This document shows, one piece after another, positions 61,386 to 64,000 of a DNA stretch of 64,000 nt. Below the pieces are notes generated by a model. The model was not told where the DNA came from. It saw nothing but the letters and a program-made list of their open reading frames with translations, and searched no databases. Within the stretch, counting starts at the first letter, position 1; each line of letters starts with the position of its first letter. The translations under genes were made by a program, and so were the position numbers. The stretch is from Perognathus longimembris pacificus (Eukaryota > Chordata > Mammalia > Rodentia > Heteromyidae), in NCBI RefSeq assembly GCF_023159225.1, contig NC_063188.1:32237626-32301625 (forward strand). The letters are read 5' to 3'.

Positions 61386-61800
61386 TTTCTTTTTTAAAAT
61401 CGTTATTGAAAAGGTGATGAGCTGAGGGTTACAGTTATATAAGTAAGGTAATGAATACATTTGTTTTTAATCATTGTTACATCTCTCATTATCTTCCGCT
61501 TATCTCGCTATTCCCCTCCCTCCCAAGTTGTAGGGTTCATATCCAACATAGTGTCAAGTAAAGTATCAATGTTGCATTGGTACATTCTTTGTCCTGCTGT
61601 TTCTCTTCCACATATCAAATAATCTTATATACAAGACAAAATGTACAGAAAACTAAGAGAAACAAAAACCCCCACTATGTACAGGACATAATAACTTTTT
61701 GTTGTTTGTTGTTGGGGTTCATGTTGATACACTTCATTTTATGTGGCCCTATGCACTACTGCTTGCAAATTTCAAAACAGTGTGGGCACTAAGCAACCCT
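61386..61800 (-). repeat. LINE-1 3' end, antisense, old
   Basis: cgttattgaaaaggtgatg, gctgagggttacagttatat, a C-rich patch (ttcccctccctccc near 61512), then caaaatgtacagaaaacta. Confidence 0.6.
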
Positions 61801-61864
61801 GCCTGCAGCTGGTTTACATTTGTCCTTTGAGTAAACTTGAGACCTTTAAAAACAATGTTAGGAT

Positions 61865-62085
61865 TGGCTAAGCACTTACCATATTCTTTTGCTTATCACC
61901 GGGAGATAGCAATGTTATCTCCCTTTTACAGATGCAGAAACTGGAAGTTAAGTAGGGTAGGTTAGATGACTCAACACAAGTCACATAGCTAATAAGCAAG
62001 ACTCATTGATGACTTCAGACAGCAACTGGGCTTTGAATTCTAGCATTCTTATGCAAGATTCTGTGCTTCTAACCACTCCTGTATA
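61865..62085 (-). repeat. MIR, antisense
   Basis: ctcccttttacagatgcag, aaactggaagttaagtagg, cacaagtcacatagctaata. Confidence 0.75.
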
Positions 62086-62352
62086 CTGCTTGCTTTTGGT
62101 GCTGCTGGAGCTTGATGGTAATTCCCAGTTAAAGTCAAGGCCAGTTACCTGACAAAAAGTTTCTGTGACTCAGTCCCATTAACTGAGGGAATCTCTTTTG
62201 GCTCTGTGTTTGACTTCCTCTTGTGTTACTCTGCTATGCCAGGATTGTTTGTAACTGCACAGCCTAGGCCTCTCCCTTGGCTCTGTTCATTCAGATTACT
62301 ATTTTCGTTGGACTTCCTACCTGTATTTCATTTTTCAGTTTCTCCCCTGATT

Positions 62353-62568
62353 TTGTTTTGTTTTGTTTTGTTTTTTGGCCACTCCCAAAGGCTTGGAACT
62401 CAGGGCCTGAGCACTGTCCCTGGCTTCATTTTGCTCAAGGCTAGCACTCTACCTCTTGAGCCACATCATCACTTCTGGCCTTTTCTGTTTATGTGATGCT
62501 GTGGAATCGAACCCAGGGCTTAATGCATGCTAGGCAAGTACTCTACCACTAAGCCACATTCTCAGTCC
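62353..62568 (-). repeat. IDL-Geo dimeric SINE, antisense, with a (TTTTG)n tail
   Basis: The tail is a short TTTTG repeat, so the sense tail is (CAAAA)n. The 13-bp duplication ttctcccctgatt at 62340-62352 and 62569-62581 fixes both ends. Confidence 0.92.
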
Positions 62569-62581
62569 TTCTCCCCTGATT

Positions 62582-63042
62582 AAAGACCGTAAAATCTGAA
62601 GTTTCCATGTAGGTTTAAACTCAAGCTCAACCAAGATACCCTGTCCAGGTCATCAGTATGAAGTAGTTTCATGGGATCTTGCTTTTTCTGCTAAGAAGAG
62701 GAAAACTGCTTTTCTTGTTCCCTATCAAAGGCTTCTCAAAGATGTGCTTCTGGTTATCCCTTACACTCATGCACAATATAGTCTCTCAAGTCTTACCAAC
62801 AAGTTGATTACCTGTACCATACCACAAGCAAGCCAAGACAACAGCAAGGATGCATTGGTGACCCAGGATAGGACCCTAGCTGTAAAAGCACTTGATGAAT
62901 TTGCCATCTAACTAGCCATTGGGATTCAGTCCACGCAGTGCAGAGACAGGAAAAGGAAGGGGCTAAAACAACAACTGTTGTTCCTGAGCTTTTTGTTTTC
63001 TGAGAAGAGAGAATAGATTTTTACTGAATCAATCAAGTTATG
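62582..63042. other. Intergenic, no recognised feature
   Basis: Nothing recognised. Confidence 0.4.
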
Positions 63043-63047
63043 GTAGA

Positions 63048-63396
63048 TGTAAGGTTCACCCCCGGGAGGGCTCCATGCAGATGGCCCCCACCTGTTTAAG
63101 TCTGAGCCCATTACCTGAGTTACCTAGGTAATTGGCACACTTGGAGGTGCTTACCTCCTCTTTCTTTGAGGTCCCATCCAATCCACGTGGCCATACCTCC
63201 CACCTTTTCCTATATAATCCAGCTCAACACAGTCCCTGCTCTCTTTCCTTTCTCTCTTACTCTCTTTCTCTTCTTCCTTCCCCTCTGTCTCCCCATGCCT
63301 CCATCTTGTGTGGACTGGCAGTTTGCTTTTCCCTCCTCCAATAAACTCTTCTCTGCCTGAAGTATATGGCGGGTTTCCTTTCTGCCAAACCTAACA
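63048..63396 (+). mobile_element. Solo LTR of an endogenous retrovirus, 349 bp
   Basis: It runs from TGTAAGG to CTAACA, with TG...CA ends. It is flanked by gtaga at 63043-63047 and 63397-63401. A TATA box (CTATATAATCC, about 63210) is followed about 130 bases later by the poly(A) signal AATAAA (63340-63345) and a TG-rich end, giving a clear U3-R-U5 order. No internal retroviral sequence is next to it. A 5-bp duplication is often seen with ERVL/MaLR-type elements, but I cannot assign the family. Confidence 0.8.
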
Positions 63397-63794
63397 GTAG
63401 AATGCTCTGGAACACAGTTGGCTACAAAAGAGACGTAGAATGTTTGGCCACATAAAAGAGTAAAACAAACTGGTTGAGCCTCAGAGTAAACTGGAAGTTT
63501 TAACCAATAGTGTTTACTAGATGCAGTTTAGGGCAATAATGACAACTCCAGGTTATTTTGAAGAAAATGTGCTTAGTTCCAGTTGCTATGGGGCAACTCT
63601 GATTTTGCTCATTTAGATTTTATTTTGCACCTTCTTGACATCAACATAGTTCTAGGGGCTATGTAGATGATGCCAGTTTTATCTCTTTGAACACATCCTT
63701 CCCCTTCATAAAACCACTTAATAATTCTCTTATGAGAACATTAGAACTATATCTGATCCTTGGTCTATTTACACATAACAGATGAAAATACCCT

Positions 63795-64000
63795 GGGGCC
63801 TCAATTCCTGGGTTTTGGTTACTCACAAGCTGTGTAATCTTGAGCAAGATACTCAACCTTTCTGTTTCTTAGTATCTTCCTCCATAATATGAGAATAATA
63901 ATATACTTAATGTATTGAGTTGTCATGAATAATAAAGGAATTAATATTTGTAAGGAACATGGAACAGTGTGTGGCAATATTGAGTGCTACATAAACATTA
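63795..64000 (+). repeat. MIR, sense, nearly full length
   Basis: CACAAGCTGTGTAATCTTG, GAGCAAGATACTCAACC, CTTCCTCCATAATATGAG, GTTGTCATGAATAATAAAGG and AACAGTGTGTGGCAATATTG follow the whole MIR order. Confidence 0.8.

Overview
The window is mammalian nuclear DNA from a rodent. Most of it is intron and intergenic sequence full of interspersed repeats, with one recognisable protein-coding gene. About twenty copies of a dimeric SINE carry an ID-like left half (tRNA-Ala type) joined to a second tRNA-like right half and an A tail. This matches the IDL-Geo family, described as restricted to Geomyoidea (kangaroo rats, pocket mice, pocket gophers). The organism call is inferred from that repeat family. 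The gene identified, TMEM164, is X-linked in other eutherians, so the X chromosome is the likely location.

Layout. Bases 1-19868 are the start of a long TMEM164 intron; the gene is transcribed right to left. Bases 19869-20255 encode the first 129 residues of TMEM164, ending exactly at a GTGAGT donor. The same exon carries about 270 bases of 5' UTR back to a strong splice acceptor at 20525-20526. A CpG island at about 20380-21800 holds the promoter and a probable noncoding first exon, whose best donor is at 21246-21251. I did not recognise any downstream TMEM164 exon in the window. From about 21.8 kb to the right end the sequence is the upstream intergenic flank, and I see no intact gene in it.

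Repeats. Four SINE groups can be told apart: IDL-Geo dimers; dimers with a 7SL-derived (B1-like) left half and the same Geo right half; older B1 and ID/dID-type monomers or dimers; and ancient MIR. Many IDL-Geo copies have clear target-site duplications. LINE-1 pieces occur in both orientations, mostly 3' ends, plus one longer degenerate ORF-containing copy at 48.1-49.9 kb. A solo LTR with a 5-bp duplication lies at 63048-63396, and a second LTR-like block at about 42.6-42.96 kb. A 7SK RNA retropseudogene with no A tail lies at 50205-50434. Simple repeats include a 240-bp polypyrimidine tract in the TMEM164 intron and several (CA)n arrays.

Limits. Repeat boundaries are read by eye and are good to about 10 bp unless a duplication fixes them. 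Almost all open frames of 60-320 codons here are chance frames in SINEs, simple repeats or the CpG island. I found no novel multi-gene system. The observations worth following are an overlapping upstream ORF in the TMEM164 leader, the tailless 7SK copy, and several informative insertion events.
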